Source of the DNA: Armatimonadota bacterium
GTDB taxonomy: Bacteria; Armatimonadota; Chthonomonadetes; Chthonomonadales; Chthonomonadaceae
Length of the DNA stretch: 64,000 nucleotides
Reading direction: 5' to 3'
NCBI GenBank assembly: GCA_028871815.1
Contig: JAGWMJ010000009.1
Location: forward strand, 120,623 to 184,622
Shown piece by piece: positions 1 to 8,731 of the stretch (positions within the stretch are counted from its first letter, which is position 1; each line of letters starts with the position of its first letter). The translations under genes were made by a program, and so were the position numbers. The notes under the pieces are model-generated. The model saw only the letters and a program-made list of their open reading frames with translations. It searched no databases and had not been told where the DNA came from.

Positions 1-93
1 TTGAACCTGGCCTTCTTCACTCTCAACGGTTGGGTCAGCGTTTGCCTGCTGGTATTCGTTTGGCTGGATACCCTCGTAAAGCTGCCGAGGTGA
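1..93 (+). CDS. C-terminal end of a UbiA-family prenyltransferase (partial)
   Basis: The first 30 codons are open in frame 1 and stop at TGA 91-93. They read as a hydrophobic tail containing AFFTLNGWVS, typical of the last helix of UbiA-type polyprenyltransferases such as the MqnP enzymes of the futalosine menaquinone route. The 5' end lies outside the window. mqnA starts 5 nt after the stop, which fits a shared menaquinone operon. Family membership rests on a short stretch only; any other polytopic membrane protein remains possible. Confidence 0.55.
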   Translation: MNLAFFTLNGWVSVCLLVFVWLDTLVKLPR

Positions 94-97
94 CACT

Positions 98-928
98 GTG
101 ACTCTGCGAATCGGCTGTGTTCCGTATCTCAACGCCCGGCCACTGGTCGACTACTTCGATGGGCCCGAATCTCCACAAGGATGCGAGTTGATAACCGCGC
201 CACCTTCGCAGCTGGCATTGATGCTGCGAGCGGGATTTCTGGACGTCGCGAACGTCTCCACATTTGAGGCGCTCCGCCTGCCTGGCCTTCGGATCGTACC
301 GGGCATATCGGTCTCTGCCGATGGACCGGTGAAAAGCGTACGCCTTTTTCACCGTCGGCCCCTACCGGACCTGGAAACCGTTGCGCTCGACTCCAGTTCG
401 CTGACCTCGGCAGCATTGATCCGCCTGTTGTTGAGCGATATGTACGGCTGCAATCCGGCGTACCGGAGTGCCGAGCCAGACTTGCCACGAATGCTGGCAG
501 CACACGACGCAGCGTTACTGATTGGCGACCTCCAGCTATTTCACAACCTTTCCGGCGTCGGTGTATTCGACCTTGGCGCGGGATGGAAGCAGATGACCGG
601 CCTTCCGTTTGTCTATGCGCTCTGGTTGGCGCGCGAGGAGGCAGCGACATCCGGATTGACAACGCTTCTCCAGGCATCACGTGACTGGGGCTGCACGCAC
701 CTGGATGCCATCGCCGACCGCTGGTCGTGCCGGCTCGGTTTGCCACCTGAGCAAGTGCACGACTATTTCGACCACGTCATGCACTACGGGCTTGGTCCGG
801 AGCGCGCTGCCGCCATTCTGGAGTACCAGCAGCGCCTGCACCGTGCCGGCCTCATTGCCCGCTGCGACCCGCTGAAGTTCGCACCCGAGGCTGCATCGGT
901 ACCGGGAGTTGCTGCCACGGCTCGCTAA
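98..928 (+). CDS. mqnA: Chorismate dehydratase MqnA (futalosine menaquinone pathway)
   Basis: 276 residues, the usual length for the family. MqnA dehydrates chorismate to 3-[(1-carboxyvinyl)oxy]benzoate, the first committed step of the futalosine route to menaquinone. The N-terminus (RIGCVPYLNARPL) and the internal LIGD and LPFVYALW segments match this periplasmic-binding-like fold. The start is GTG at 98, with GAGG about 7 nt upstream and only 4 nt between it and the stop of the upstream prenyltransferase, so translation is probably coupled. The neighbouring DAHP synthase supplies the shikimate pathway that yields the chorismate substrate. Confidence 0.9.
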   Translation: MTLRIGCVPYLNARPLVDYFDGPESPQGCELITAPPSQLALMLRAGFLDVANVSTFEALRLPGLRIVPGISVSADGPVKSVRLFHRRPLPDLETVALDSSSLTSAALIRLLLSDMYGCNPAYRSAEPDLPRMLAAHDAALLIGDLQLFHNLSGVGVFDLGAGWKQMTGLPFVYALWLAREEAATSGLTTLLQASRDWGCTHLDAIADRWSCRLGLPPEQVHDYFDHVMHYGLGPERAAAILEYQQRLHRAGLIARCDPLKFAPEAASVPGVAATAR

Positions 929-1042
929 CACCGCTGAGTGGGCTGCCGCGATGCATCCTCCTGCGCAGGAAGTCGGACGAGCGGCGGTGAAAGGAGTGGC
1001 CTACACCGTGGGGATTGGGCTTGCAGGAGTGGTTTTGCACGC

Positions 1043-2071
1043 ATGATGATTTTGATGGCCGCCGAAGCAAGCGCGGCTGAGATATCGCAGGTTATTGAGC
1101 GCATTCAAGCCCACCAGCTGAACGCTCTGCGTCTGCCGGGCGACGTCCATGTGGCGATTGGTATCTCGAGTGCGATTCCGCCGGAGCTGCGCGAGCCCCT
1201 CACCGGCATCCTTCAGGCTCTGCCGGGCGTTGAGTCGGTTATTCAGATCAGTCGGCCGTACAAGCTGGCCTCGCGCGAGTTTCGGCAGGCCGATACCATA
1301 GCTGCGATTCGCGACGTGCGAATCGGGGGCAGCCGGTGTGTTGTGATTGCCGGTCCATGCTCGGTGGAGTCGCACGAGCAGATATTCGGCGCAGCCGAGG
1401 CAGTGAAGGCTGCCGGCGCTGTTATGCTGCGCGGCGGCGCCTACAAGCCGCGCACCTCTCCGTATGCGTTTCAGGGTCTGGGTAAGGAGGGGTTGGAGTT
1501 GCTTCAGGCCGCCGGCGAGAGGTACGGCCTGGCAACCGTAACCGAGGTGATGTCTCCCGAAGACGTCGGCCTCGTGGCGGACCATGCCGATATGCTGCAA
1601 ATCGGCGCTCGCAACATGCAGAACTATGCGCTGCTGGTCGCCGTCGGTAAGCGTGGGCATCCCACGCTGCTGAAGCGTGGGCCCAGCGCATCGCTCGACG
1701 AGTTCCTCCTGGCCGCCGAGTATCTGCTCCACCACGGCTGCACCAATGTGGTCCTATGCGAGCGAGGAATCCACCCGCTGGACCGAACACATACCCGCAA
1801 CACGCTCGATCTGAACGCCGTACCGGTTCTGAAGCAGCTGACCCATCTGCCGGTACTCGTGGACCCGTCGCACGGCACTGGCATCAGCCGTCTGGTGTCG
1901 CCGATGGCACGGGCTGCGATCGCCGCCGGCGCCGACGGTCTGATCGTGGAAGTCCACCCGAGCCCGCGCGAGGCGCTGTCCGACGGAGCGCAGTCGCTTG
2001 CTCCTGCGCAGTTCAAGGAGCTGATGACACAGGTTGCACGCGTGGCGCAAGCCATCGACCGCAGCCTTTAG
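1043..2071 (+). CDS. aroF: 3-deoxy-7-phosphoheptulonate (DAHP) synthase, type I beta with N-terminal ferredoxin-like domain
   Basis: Condenses phosphoenolpyruvate with erythrose 4-phosphate, the entry reaction of the shikimate pathway. The first ~75 residues form the ACT/ferredoxin-like regulatory domain of Thermotoga-type enzymes, with a MILMAAEAS start like the family MIIVMK. The TIM-barrel domain then shows GPCSVES, MLRGGAYKPRTSPYAFQG, the LLKRG segment and DPSHGTG. The reading frame is open back to 938, but the family N-terminus begins at ATG 1043 or 1046, with AGGAG at 1025-1029. This suits feedback control by aromatic products, although which ligand binds cannot be read. It follows mqnA with about 115 nt between them. 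Confidence 0.93.
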   Translation: MMILMAAEASAAEISQVIERIQAHQLNALRLPGDVHVAIGISSAIPPELREPLTGILQALPGVESVIQISRPYKLASREFRQADTIAAIRDVRIGGSRCVVIAGPCSVESHEQIFGAAEAVKAAGAVMLRGGAYKPRTSPYAFQGLGKEGLELLQAAGERYGLATVTEVMSPEDVGLVADHADMLQIGARNMQNYALLVAVGKRGHPTLLKRGPSASLDEFLLAAEYLLHHGCTNVVLCERGIHPLDRTHTRNTLDLNAVPVLKQLTHLPVLVDPSHGTGISRLVSPMARAAIAAGADGLIVEVHPSPREALSDGAQSLAPAQFKELMTQVARVAQAIDRSL

Positions 2072-2110
2072 TCCGGGCACACGCCGGGATGAGGAATCCG
2101 GGCTTTGGTT

Positions 2111-2116
2111 TATAAT
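2111..2116 (+). promoter_or_regulatory. Candidate -10 element (TATAAT) upstream of the sugar-binding lipoprotein gene
   Basis: A perfect TATAAT lies 68 nt before the TTG start at 2184, in the gap after aroF. No convincing TTGACA-like -35 is found at 16-18 nt spacing. Probable start of a transporter transcript, inferred from the -10 alone. Confidence 0.45.
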
Positions 2117-2183
2117 ATGTTCGCTTGCCGCAAATGCGGACGGCTGCCGGCGGCATCGGCCCCGACGGAGGAGGAGACTGGCG

Positions 2184-3527
2184 TTGAGCAAATCGAGACT
2201 AATCGGCGTTGTTGCCGCGACGGCGACCGTGTTTGTCGCTGGCTGTCACTCCGGCGGCGGTTCGGGCAGTAGCAGCTCTGCCGGCGGTACTACCCTTCAC
2301 ATCGCCTGGGCACAGTGGAAGCCGTCGGACTACCTTCAGACTGTTGCGAACGAATACACCAAGCAGACCGGTGTGAAGGTGGTGGTCGACCAGATTCCGT
2401 GGTCTCAATACCAGGACAAGATCACCACGGCATGGTCGGCCCACAGTTCTGCATACGACCTGATCGTGGGTGACAGCCAGTGGCTGGGTCTTGGAGCGAC
2501 GCAGGGCCATTACGTGGACCTGACCGATTGGGCAAAAACACATGTGGACATGGCCGGAATGTCTCCGGCTGCGTTAAGCAAGTACGGTGAGTACCCGCCG
2601 GGCAGCGGGAAGTATTACGGCATGCCGTGCGAGAGTGACGGCATTGGATTCGCCTACCGGAAGGACCTCTTCGAGAATCCAGCGGAGAAGGCGGCATTCC
2701 TGGCCAAATACCACTATCCTCTGGCGCCGCCTACAACCTGGGCGCAGTTCCGGGATATCGCCGAGTTCTTCACTCGGCCACAGCAGAAGTTGTACGGCTG
2801 CTCACTCTTTTACTCCAAGGAGTACGATGCGGTAACGATGGGTTTTGATCAGGTGCTTTGGTGCTATGGCGGCCACCTGAAAGATGCCAACGGGGTGGTG
2901 CAAGGAGTTATCAATTCGCCGACGGCCGTGAACGCACTCAAGTTCTATGCGCAGGATCTCAAGAAGTTCACTCCGCCCGGCTCATCCACCTACTACTTTA
3001 ACGAAGATCTTGAGGCATTTGCCAGTGGCCAGACTGCTATGGTCGAAGACTGGTTTTCATTCATGCCGGGCTTTACCGATCCGAACGGCAAAAACAAGAA
3101 CTACCTGAGCAAAACCGGCTACTTTATCTCCCCGGCAGGGCCGGGCGGCCACTACATTCAGCTTGGCGGCCAGGGCCTCTCAATCTCCTCGTACTCCAAT
3201 CAAATCCCGGAGGCCGAGAAGTTCCTGGAGTGGTTCGAAAAACCGGAGCAGCAGCAGAAATGGGCGCAGCTGGGCGGCCTGACGGCAACGCTGAAGGTGC
3301 TGAACTCACCGGCTTTCGATACCTACGCGCCGTATAACAAGGTCTTCTCCGAAAGTCAGAAGTACTTCCGCGACTTCTACAACAATCCTGCGTACGCTGC
3401 TCTGTTGGATAGCTGCCAGAAGCACTGGAACGCAGTGGCATCCGGACTCGAAACGCCGCAGCAATCGCTGGATGCAGTGGCTCAGGAACACACGCAGATA
3501 CTAAAGAGCGCGGGTCTGTTGAAATAG
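2184..3527 (+). CDS. Extracellular solute-binding protein, family 1 (sugar ABC importer lipoprotein)
   Basis: About 447 residues. Binds a sugar or oligosaccharide outside the membrane and delivers it to the permease encoded next. The start is TTG 2184, with a strong GGAGGAGGAG site about 8 nt upstream. From that start residues 1-21 form a lipoprotein signal peptide with lipobox VAGC, Cys21 being the lipidated residue, followed by a Gly/Ser-rich linker. The body begins TTLHIAWAQW and has the tripartite pattern of the MalE/UgpB group. Upstream in-frame codons back to 2034 overlap aroF and are rejected as start. The fused permease starts 163 nt downstream and may also have its own promoter. The substrate is unknown. 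Confidence 0.9.
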   Translation: MSKSRLIGVVAATATVFVAGCHSGGGSGSSSSAGGTTLHIAWAQWKPSDYLQTVANEYTKQTGVKVVVDQIPWSQYQDKITTAWSAHSSAYDLIVGDSQWLGLGATQGHYVDLTDWAKTHVDMAGMSPAALSKYGEYPPGSGKYYGMPCESDGIGFAYRKDLFENPAEKAAFLAKYHYPLAPPTTWAQFRDIAEFFTRPQQKLYGCSLFYSKEYDAVTMGFDQVLWCYGGHLKDANGVVQGVINSPTAVNALKFYAQDLKKFTPPGSSTYYFNEDLEAFASGQTAMVEDWFSFMPGFTDPNGKNKNYLSKTGYFISPAGPGGHYIQLGGQGLSISSYSNQIPEAEKFLEWFEKPEQQQKWAQLGGLTATLKVLNSPAFDTYAPYNKVFSESQKYFRDFYNNPAYAALLDSCQKHWNAVASGLETPQQSLDAVAQEHTQILKSAGLLK

Positions 3528-3642
3528 CCGCCCGGCGCATCCCTGTGCGGATCCGCGTGCGGGCGTTGGCGCCTGCCGCAGCGGTTTCAACAAAGGCCGC
3601 AACAGCTGGAGGCGTGCGCGCCCGCTGTGCTCGCCTGCCCGT

Positions 3643-3648
3643 TATACT
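3643..3648 (+). promoter_or_regulatory. Possible -10 element (TATACT) before the fused permease gene
   Basis: TATACT sits 43 nt upstream of the permease ATG in the 163-nt gap after the binding-protein gene. No clear -35 is visible. Weak evidence. Confidence 0.25.
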
Positions 3649-3690
3649 GCCTGAACTGTCTGTACGATCCCCTCGGGCGATTCCATCAAG

Positions 3691-5721
3691 ATGACCGACG
3701 GCGACACCGAAGCATCAACGACCGCGCGCCGCCGGCTGCCGGCTCTCTCAGACAGGTCTGTCGCCAACCTGTTCCTGCTGCCGACTATCCTTCTGCTGGT
3801 CGCAATGAATGTGTTTCCCCTTGTCTGGTCCCTGTACCTGGCATTTTGCCGTTACAGCACTATTTCCAACAATGGGCCGGTGTGGGTGGGCGGCGCAAAC
3901 TTCTCCGCGCTCCTGACCGATCCGTCCGCGCATCAGAAGTTCACGGTAACCGCGACGTTCACGCTCTGCGCCGTCGGAATCGAGATGGCAGCGGGCTTCT
4001 GCCTGGCGCTGCTTCTACACCGGGCATTCCGCGCCAAGGCGCTGATTACCACACTGCTGCTCTTGCCGATGATGCTTTCGCCCGTGGTGGTGGGCCTGTT
4101 CTGGCGCCTGATGTTCGACTCCACGACGGGTCTCGTCAACTTTCTCCTCCAGGCTGCCCACCTTCAGAACCCGCTTCACCCGGTCAGCTGGCTTGGGCGG
4201 CCAGGCTACGCGATGGCGGCGCTGGTAATTACGGATGCGTGGATGTGGACCCCATTCGTAATGCTGATCTCATTGGCGGGCCTCAGCGCAGTGCCACCAC
4301 ACCTGTATGAGGCCGCCGAGGTCGACCGCGCATCCGTCTGGTTCAAGTTCCGGCACATCACGCTGCCTATGACGGCGCCGCTACTGATGGTTGCGCTCCT
4401 GTTCCGGACGATGGACTGCTTTAAGCTTTTCGACACCGTATTTGTCCTGACGTCCGGCGGACCCGGTTCCACCACGGAAACCGTCTCTTACAGCCTGTAC
4501 AAACAGGCCTTCCAGTTTCACAACACCGGCGCCGCATGCGCGCTGGCGTATGTCATCCTGCTTGTAATCATCGGCCTTTCCAACATCTACATGAAGTGGC
4601 TGGCCCACATCCGCGGCGAAGGTACGGCAGATGACAGTTCACTGTGGTCCTCCACCGTTCAGCGCATCGCGCGTGGTACCAGGCTGCGCAAGCTTGCCGA
4701 ACGCCCCGACGCATTTGCAATCGGACTGGCCGCAGCGCTGATGCTTGTTCTGGGTGGTGGCCGGTGGCTTGTGCAGAACGCTGCGGTCGCTGGTTGGTGC
4801 ACCGGCGCCGTAGCATCGGTTGTCGCGCTGGTGTGGGTCGGTCAGTTGCTGCTGGCGCGCGCGCCAGCTTTGGTCCGCTCCGTGGTCCTCAACACACTGC
4901 TTCTTGGCGCCCTGGCGGCTTTTCTACTGCCGATCTACTGGATCACGGTCACCAGTTTGAAACCGCCGGTGCTGATCGACAGCCTGACGCCACGCTTCAT
5001 CTTCCATCCGACACTGGTCAACTACGGTTCACTGCTGTTTCACCACCTCAACGACGACCCGTCGGCAAGAATCACAGGACTTTCGGCATTCCCAGTAAAG
5101 CTGTTCAACAGCCTGCTGATCGGTTTGGCTGCGACGGCGCTGGCCCTGCTTCTGGGCACTACCGCAGCCTATTCTCTGGCACGATTTCGGATCAAGGGAA
5201 AGTCAGACGCGCTGTTCTTCATCCTGAGCACGCGTATGCTGCCGCCCATCGTGGTCGTGATACCCATTTTTTTGATGTACCGATTTCTCGGACTGCTGGA
5301 TACGCGCCTGGGGCTCGTTATTCTGTACACGATGACCAACGTATCGTTTGCGGCATACCTGATGAAGGGCTTTTTCGACGACATTCCGCACGAGTATGAC
5401 GACGCTGCCCTTCTGGACGGCTGCTCGCGCCTTCAGGCATTCCGACGGGTCTCACTGCCTCAGGCAACGACGGGGATGGCGGCAACAGCGGTCTTCTGCT
5501 TTATCACGGCATGGAACGAGTTTGCGTTCGCGCAGCTTCTGGCGACCGGCGAGCCGCTCACCGCCCCACCCTATATCGTCTCGCGCACCGGCTCTGGCGG
5601 TATCGATTGGGGACCAATCGCGGCAGGCGCGCTGATCTTTCTGATACCGGCCGCCCTGTTTACCTTTCTCATGCGTCGCCACCTGCTGCGCGGCGTAACT
5701 TTTGGTGCAATAAAGCGGTAA
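3691..5721 (+). CDS. Fused MalF-MalG type sugar ABC transporter permease (two permease domains in one chain)
   Basis: 676 residues, about twice a normal sugar permease. The N-terminal half (residues ~23-310) is a MalF/UgpA-type domain with its ATPase-docking EAA loop near residue 205 (YEAAEVDRASVWFKF). A connector with two to three hydrophobic segments (~345-400) follows. The C-terminal half (~405-676) is a MalG/UgpE-type domain with a second EAA loop near residue 568 (YDDAALLDGCSRLQAF) and the usual family end GVTFGAIKR. There is no stop or frameshift between the halves. It moves the substrate across the inner membrane and is followed directly (0 nt) by its ATPase. A lengthened linker lets both halves face the cytoplasm correctly. 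Confidence 0.9.
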   Translation: MTDGDTEASTTARRRLPALSDRSVANLFLLPTILLLVAMNVFPLVWSLYLAFCRYSTISNNGPVWVGGANFSALLTDPSAHQKFTVTATFTLCAVGIEMAAGFCLALLLHRAFRAKALITTLLLLPMMLSPVVVGLFWRLMFDSTTGLVNFLLQAAHLQNPLHPVSWLGRPGYAMAALVITDAWMWTPFVMLISLAGLSAVPPHLYEAAEVDRASVWFKFRHITLPMTAPLLMVALLFRTMDCFKLFDTVFVLTSGGPGSTTETVSYSLYKQAFQFHNTGAACALAYVILLVIIGLSNIYMKWLAHIRGEGTADDSSLWSSTVQRIARGTRLRKLAERPDAFAIGLAAALMLVLGGGRWLVQNAAVAGWCTGAVASVVALVWVGQLLLARAPALVRSVVLNTLLLGALAAFLLPIYWITVTSLKPPVLIDSLTPRFIFHPTLVNYGSLLFHHLNDDPSARITGLSAFPVKLFNSLLIGLAATALALLLGTTAAYSLARFRIKGKSDALFFILSTRMLPPIVVVIPIFLMYRFLGLLDTRLGLVILYTMTNVSFAAYLMKGFFDDIPHEYDDAALLDGCSRLQAFRRVSLPQATTGMAATAVFCFITAWNEFAFAQLLATGEPLTAPPYIVSRTGSGGIDWGPIAAGALIFLIPAALFTFLMRRHLLRGVTFGAIKR

Positions 5722-6813
5722 ATGGCAAGAGTTCAAGTAATCGACCTGGTGAAGCGGTTCGATGCCAATGTGGCTGTGAACCAGATATCGCTTGATATCG
5801 CAGATGGCGCTTTCATGGTGTTCCTTGGCCCATCGGGCTGTGGCAAAACCACCACGCTGCGCTGCATTGCCGGCCTGGAGCAGCCACAATCCGGCTCGAT
5901 ACGGATTGACGGCCACGATGTGACACGGCTGCCGCCTTCAGCGCGCGACATCGCCATGGTGTTTCAACAGTACGCCATCTACCCGCACATGACGGTAAGG
6001 CAGAACCTGGAGTTTCCCCTTCGCGCAGCCCACATGCCGCGTTCCACAGTGGACGAACGTGTGATCGAGACGGCAACGATGCTCCACATTGAGAAGCTGC
6101 TGGAGCGGCGCCCCGGCAAGCTCTCTGGAGGCGAGATGCAGCGCGTCGCGATTGGTAGGGCTATGGTCCGGCGGCCGCAGGTGTTCCTTATGGATGAGCC
6201 GCTCTCAAACCTGGACGCCAAACTGCGCGCCGAGATGCGGAGCGAGATCAAGCGGCTGCAAAACGACCAACGAGCGACCACCGTGTATGTGACGCACGAT
6301 CAGCTTGAGGCCATGAGCATGGCCGATCAGATTGCTGTAATGTACGGCGGCATCCTGCAGCAGGTGGGTAGCCCCGCGGACGTGTACGACCGGCCGGCTA
6401 ATCTGTTTGTGGCGGGATTCATCGGCTCACCCGCCATGAACTTCCTGCCATGCCGGCTCCGAACTGCCTCCCACGTGTTCGCCGTTGAGGGCGCTTCGGA
6501 AGTACCCATCCAGTCGCCGGCGGTTCCCCGCTTTGAGCGGGCAACGGACTCCGGATCCTACGTACTTGGCATCCGCCCTGAGGATATTGCCCTCAGCGTG
6601 GAGCCAAAGCCCGAGTTTACGGAGGCGGAGGTCTACGTGGTTGAGCCTCTTGGTTCCGAGAATATTGTGAACGTGGTGATAGGCGGAAAGATCGTCAAGG
6701 TGCGGACTGCGCCAACCTTCACCGCTCGACCAAAAGAGCGACTGTACGTGCGGTTTGAGCACACGCGATGCCATCTTTTTGATATGGAGACCACAGAGGC
6801 GGTGAGCCGCTGA
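5722..6813 (+). CDS. Sugar ABC transporter ATP-binding protein (MsmK/UgpC/MalK type)
   Basis: 363 residues. Powers the importer by ATP hydrolysis at the cytoplasmic face. Walker A is GPSGCGKTT (36-44), the signature LSGGE is at 134-138, Walker B VFLMDEP is at 154-160, and the switch His is at 192. The C-terminal ~120 residues are the OB/TOBE domain of this subfamily, which in relatives can bind regulators. The ATG follows the permease stop with no gap. It is the only ATPase of this type in the window, whereas the second importer (20402-23555) has none, so it could energise both; that is inference. Confidence 0.94.
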   Translation: MARVQVIDLVKRFDANVAVNQISLDIADGAFMVFLGPSGCGKTTTLRCIAGLEQPQSGSIRIDGHDVTRLPPSARDIAMVFQQYAIYPHMTVRQNLEFPLRAAHMPRSTVDERVIETATMLHIEKLLERRPGKLSGGEMQRVAIGRAMVRRPQVFLMDEPLSNLDAKLRAEMRSEIKRLQNDQRATTVYVTHDQLEAMSMADQIAVMYGGILQQVGSPADVYDRPANLFVAGFIGSPAMNFLPCRLRTASHVFAVEGASEVPIQSPAVPRFERATDSGSYVLGIRPEDIALSVEPKPEFTEAEVYVVEPLGSENIVNVVIGGKIVKVRTAPTFTARPKERLYVRFEHTRCHLFDMETTEAVSR

Positions 6814-7103
6814 TGCTGCAGGGCCGGTTTGGTCAAGCGATGGAGGCGATATCGCTGACGCTCATCCTGGGAGGTATTGTGGCGCTGTGCCAGGCGCACT
6901 CACAGGTGCTGTACCACCATGGACTCGGGATACTGGTTGTTGGGTGGCTGGGTTTCAGCGTCTTCTCACACCGCAAGCCGGTATTGGCCAATGGCGCCGG
7001 TGGGAACCCCCAAACGACGATTGACGGGCGGCCGCCGGCCAGCGTGACGCTCGAAATGGAACCGCCTGTCGTAGGCGAGCGTCCGGACCATTCGACGGCT
7101 TGA
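6813..7103 (+). CDS. Small membrane protein of unknown function, coupled to the ABC ATPase gene
   Basis: 96 residues. The ATG at 6813 overlaps the TGA of the ATPase gene by 1 nt (TGATG), a standard translational-coupling arrangement, so the gene probably belongs to the transporter operon. Two hydrophobic segments (~10-28 and ~34-52) form a helical hairpin, followed by a polar Pro-rich tail of ~45 residues. I do not recognise the family. It could be an accessory subunit of the importer or simply the last gene of the operon. Confidence 0.6.
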   Translation: MLQGRFGQAMEAISLTLILGGIVALCQAHSQVLYHHGLGILVVGWLGFSVFSHRKPVLANGAGGNPQTTIDGRPPASVTLEMEPPVVGERPDHSTA

Positions 7104-7332
7104 GCCGACCCGAACCGGCGCATCGGTCCCGCGGATTTGGCGAGAAACAGCGCTCCAGCGCACGCACACTCGGTCCCGCGGGCCCATAAGGCCGTGCCTG
7201 AGTGGGCTTAACCGGGTCTCACGTCCCTAAACGCGTGGCATACTGCGTGCAAAACTACTGTGTGGGCGAGAACAGTGTGCCCAGCAGTCAGTCTTCACCG
7301 GAGTTCCCGGGTGCCGCAGGAAGTGTAGAACC

Positions 7333-7821
7333 ATGATGAGCGACTTTGTACGCGTGACTCTCGATTTGGCCGCTGTGGCGATGGCGTTGCCGGCTGTTGG
7401 CCTTGCGACCCAGGTGTGGAAGCTGCGCAGCCAGCAGGTCCGCGTCTGTCGTGAGCGACAGGGCGAAGGGTACGCTGAGTTCGCGGCAGCCTTTACCGGC
7501 GCCAACCCGAACCTTCTGCATGCCGTATATCAAACGCTGCAGCAGATGGCGCTTGCGCCGGGCATGCCGGTGCGGGCCGGCGACTCACTGGAGCGAATGT
7601 ATGGCATCGGCCAATTTGCAGGCACGAGGGCGTCCGAAGTGTGCGAATGGATCGGCGGACTTGCCGGTGTGTCCCGGGTTGCCGCGCCGGGAGCCATTGA
7701 ACCTGCGACGGTGGCAGACCTTGTGGACGCGCTGGCCGCTCCGAATCCGGTCCAGGCGAGTCGGCGACGCGTTATTCAGCCGGCAGCCAGAACTCGGGTT
7801 GCGCTGGTCGCCAATCGCTGA
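7333..7821 (+). CDS. Hypothetical protein with N-terminal hydrophobic helix
   Basis: 162 residues; ATG at 7333 (or 7336) with AGGAAG about 10 nt upstream. Residues ~8-26 are hydrophobic (LDLAAVAMALPAVGLATQVW) and could be an anchor. The rest is soluble, with a well-formed stretch around residues 60-115 (ALAPGMPVRAGDSLERMYG) and an Ala-rich end. I do not recognise a family. The gene stands alone: 229 nt separate it from the transporter operon, and it is closed by the bidirectional terminator at 7852-7887. Confidence 0.55.
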   Translation: MMSDFVRVTLDLAAVAMALPAVGLATQVWKLRSQQVRVCRERQGEGYAEFAAAFTGANPNLLHAVYQTLQQMALAPGMPVRAGDSLERMYGIGQFAGTRASEVCEWIGGLAGVSRVAAPGAIEPATVADLVDALAAPNPVQASRRRVIQPAARTRVALVANR

Positions 7822-7851
7822 ACCTGTCTGAATCAAATTACGCGCTGCTTT

Positions 7852-7887
7852 AAAGGCTCCTCCGGTCACATTCCGGATGGAGCCTTT
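7852..7887. terminator. Intrinsic terminator between convergent genes
   Basis: AAAGGCTCC (7852-7860) plus TCCGG (7861-7865) pair with CCGGA (7873-7877) and GGAGCCTTT (7879-7887), with one bulged base and a 7-nt loop. The A-run on one side and T-run on the other allow it to work on both strands. It lies between the stop of the plus-strand gene at 7821 and the stop of the minus-strand PhyH gene at 7925. Confidence 0.85.
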
Positions 7888-7924
7888 ATTGCTGCGCCGC
7901 CCGCGGAAGGTAGCCGCCGCGCTT

Positions 7925-8731
7925 TTACCCGTAAGCCCCGCTTGGCAAAAAGCCCAACAGCCGCTTCAGGCGATCGTCTGCGCCCTGGAAGCAGTGCTCG
8001 GGCATCATGTAGTTCATAAACGGCGCATACTTGTGACCAACCAGCCGGCGTGCATACGAAACCTGCGTCATGTAGCGAGGAACGGTGCTGAGATTTGGCG
8101 CACCACGATGCCACACCTGATTGTTGAACATGACCACGCTGCCGGCGCCGCCAAGGCAGGATTCAATTCGGGGCTCGTACTCAGTCCCGCTCATATCGCC
8201 GCTCGGCGAAGCGCCGAACAGATGCGAACCCGGTATCACCTGCGTAGGACCGTTCTCCACGGTAAATACGTCGGTCAGGTAGTAGTTGGCTGTAAACAGC
8301 AAGACAGGCAGGCGTACATTCGTCGGCGGCTTGCCGTCGGTAACCAGAAAGTGCGGCGGGTCATCCTGGTGCCAGGTTGTTATGCCCTTTCCAACCGGCG
8401 TGCGAAACGAGTTGTTGTGTACTACGTGCGTGGTTGTCGCGATGAGGGCCTCAGCGAATGACACGATCGGCTCCATGGCAAACAGCCGTACATTGGCCGC
8501 ACTGATTTCAAACATACGGCAGTGAATGTCGATAACGCCACTGCCGTTATCCTCGCGCTCCGCGAGGGCGGCGTCCAGATCCTCCTTCAACACGCGAACG
8601 GTTTCCGGTAGCAGAACGTTCTGCAAAAAGAGATAGCCGTCCCGGTGAAACTGCTCAACCCAGGCCGCGATCTGTTCGGCGTCGGCAACACGTCCTTCCA
8701 GGCAGCCATCCGATTCAGCGGCGATTGCCAT
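7925..8731 (-). CDS. Phytanoyl-CoA dioxygenase (PhyH) family protein
   Basis: 268 residues. A predicted non-haem Fe(II)/2-oxoglutarate oxygenase, soluble. The HxD half of the iron triad is visible in TTWHQDDPPH, and the distal His lies in NNQVWHRGAPN followed by an Arg, as expected for 2-oxoglutarate binding. The segment NGPTQVIPGSH is the characteristic PhyH strand. The start overlaps the stop of the upstream ThuA gene by 1 nt (TAATG). The substrate cannot be read; relatives hydroxylate small molecules, and the sugar-oxidoreductase neighbours do not specify one. Confidence 0.87.
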   Translation of the reverse strand: MAIAAESDGCLEGRVADAEQIAAWVEQFHRDGYLFLQNVLLPETVRVLKEDLDAALAEREDNGSGVIDIHCRMFEISAANVRLFAMEPIVSFAEALIATTTHVVHNNSFRTPVGKGITTWHQDDPPHFLVTDGKPPTNVRLPVLLFTANYYLTDVFTVENGPTQVIPGSHLFGASPSGDMSGTEYEPRIESCLGGAGSVVMFNNQVWHRGAPNLSTVPRYMTQVSYARRLVGHKYAPFMNYMMPEHCFQGADDRLKRLLGFLPSGAYG

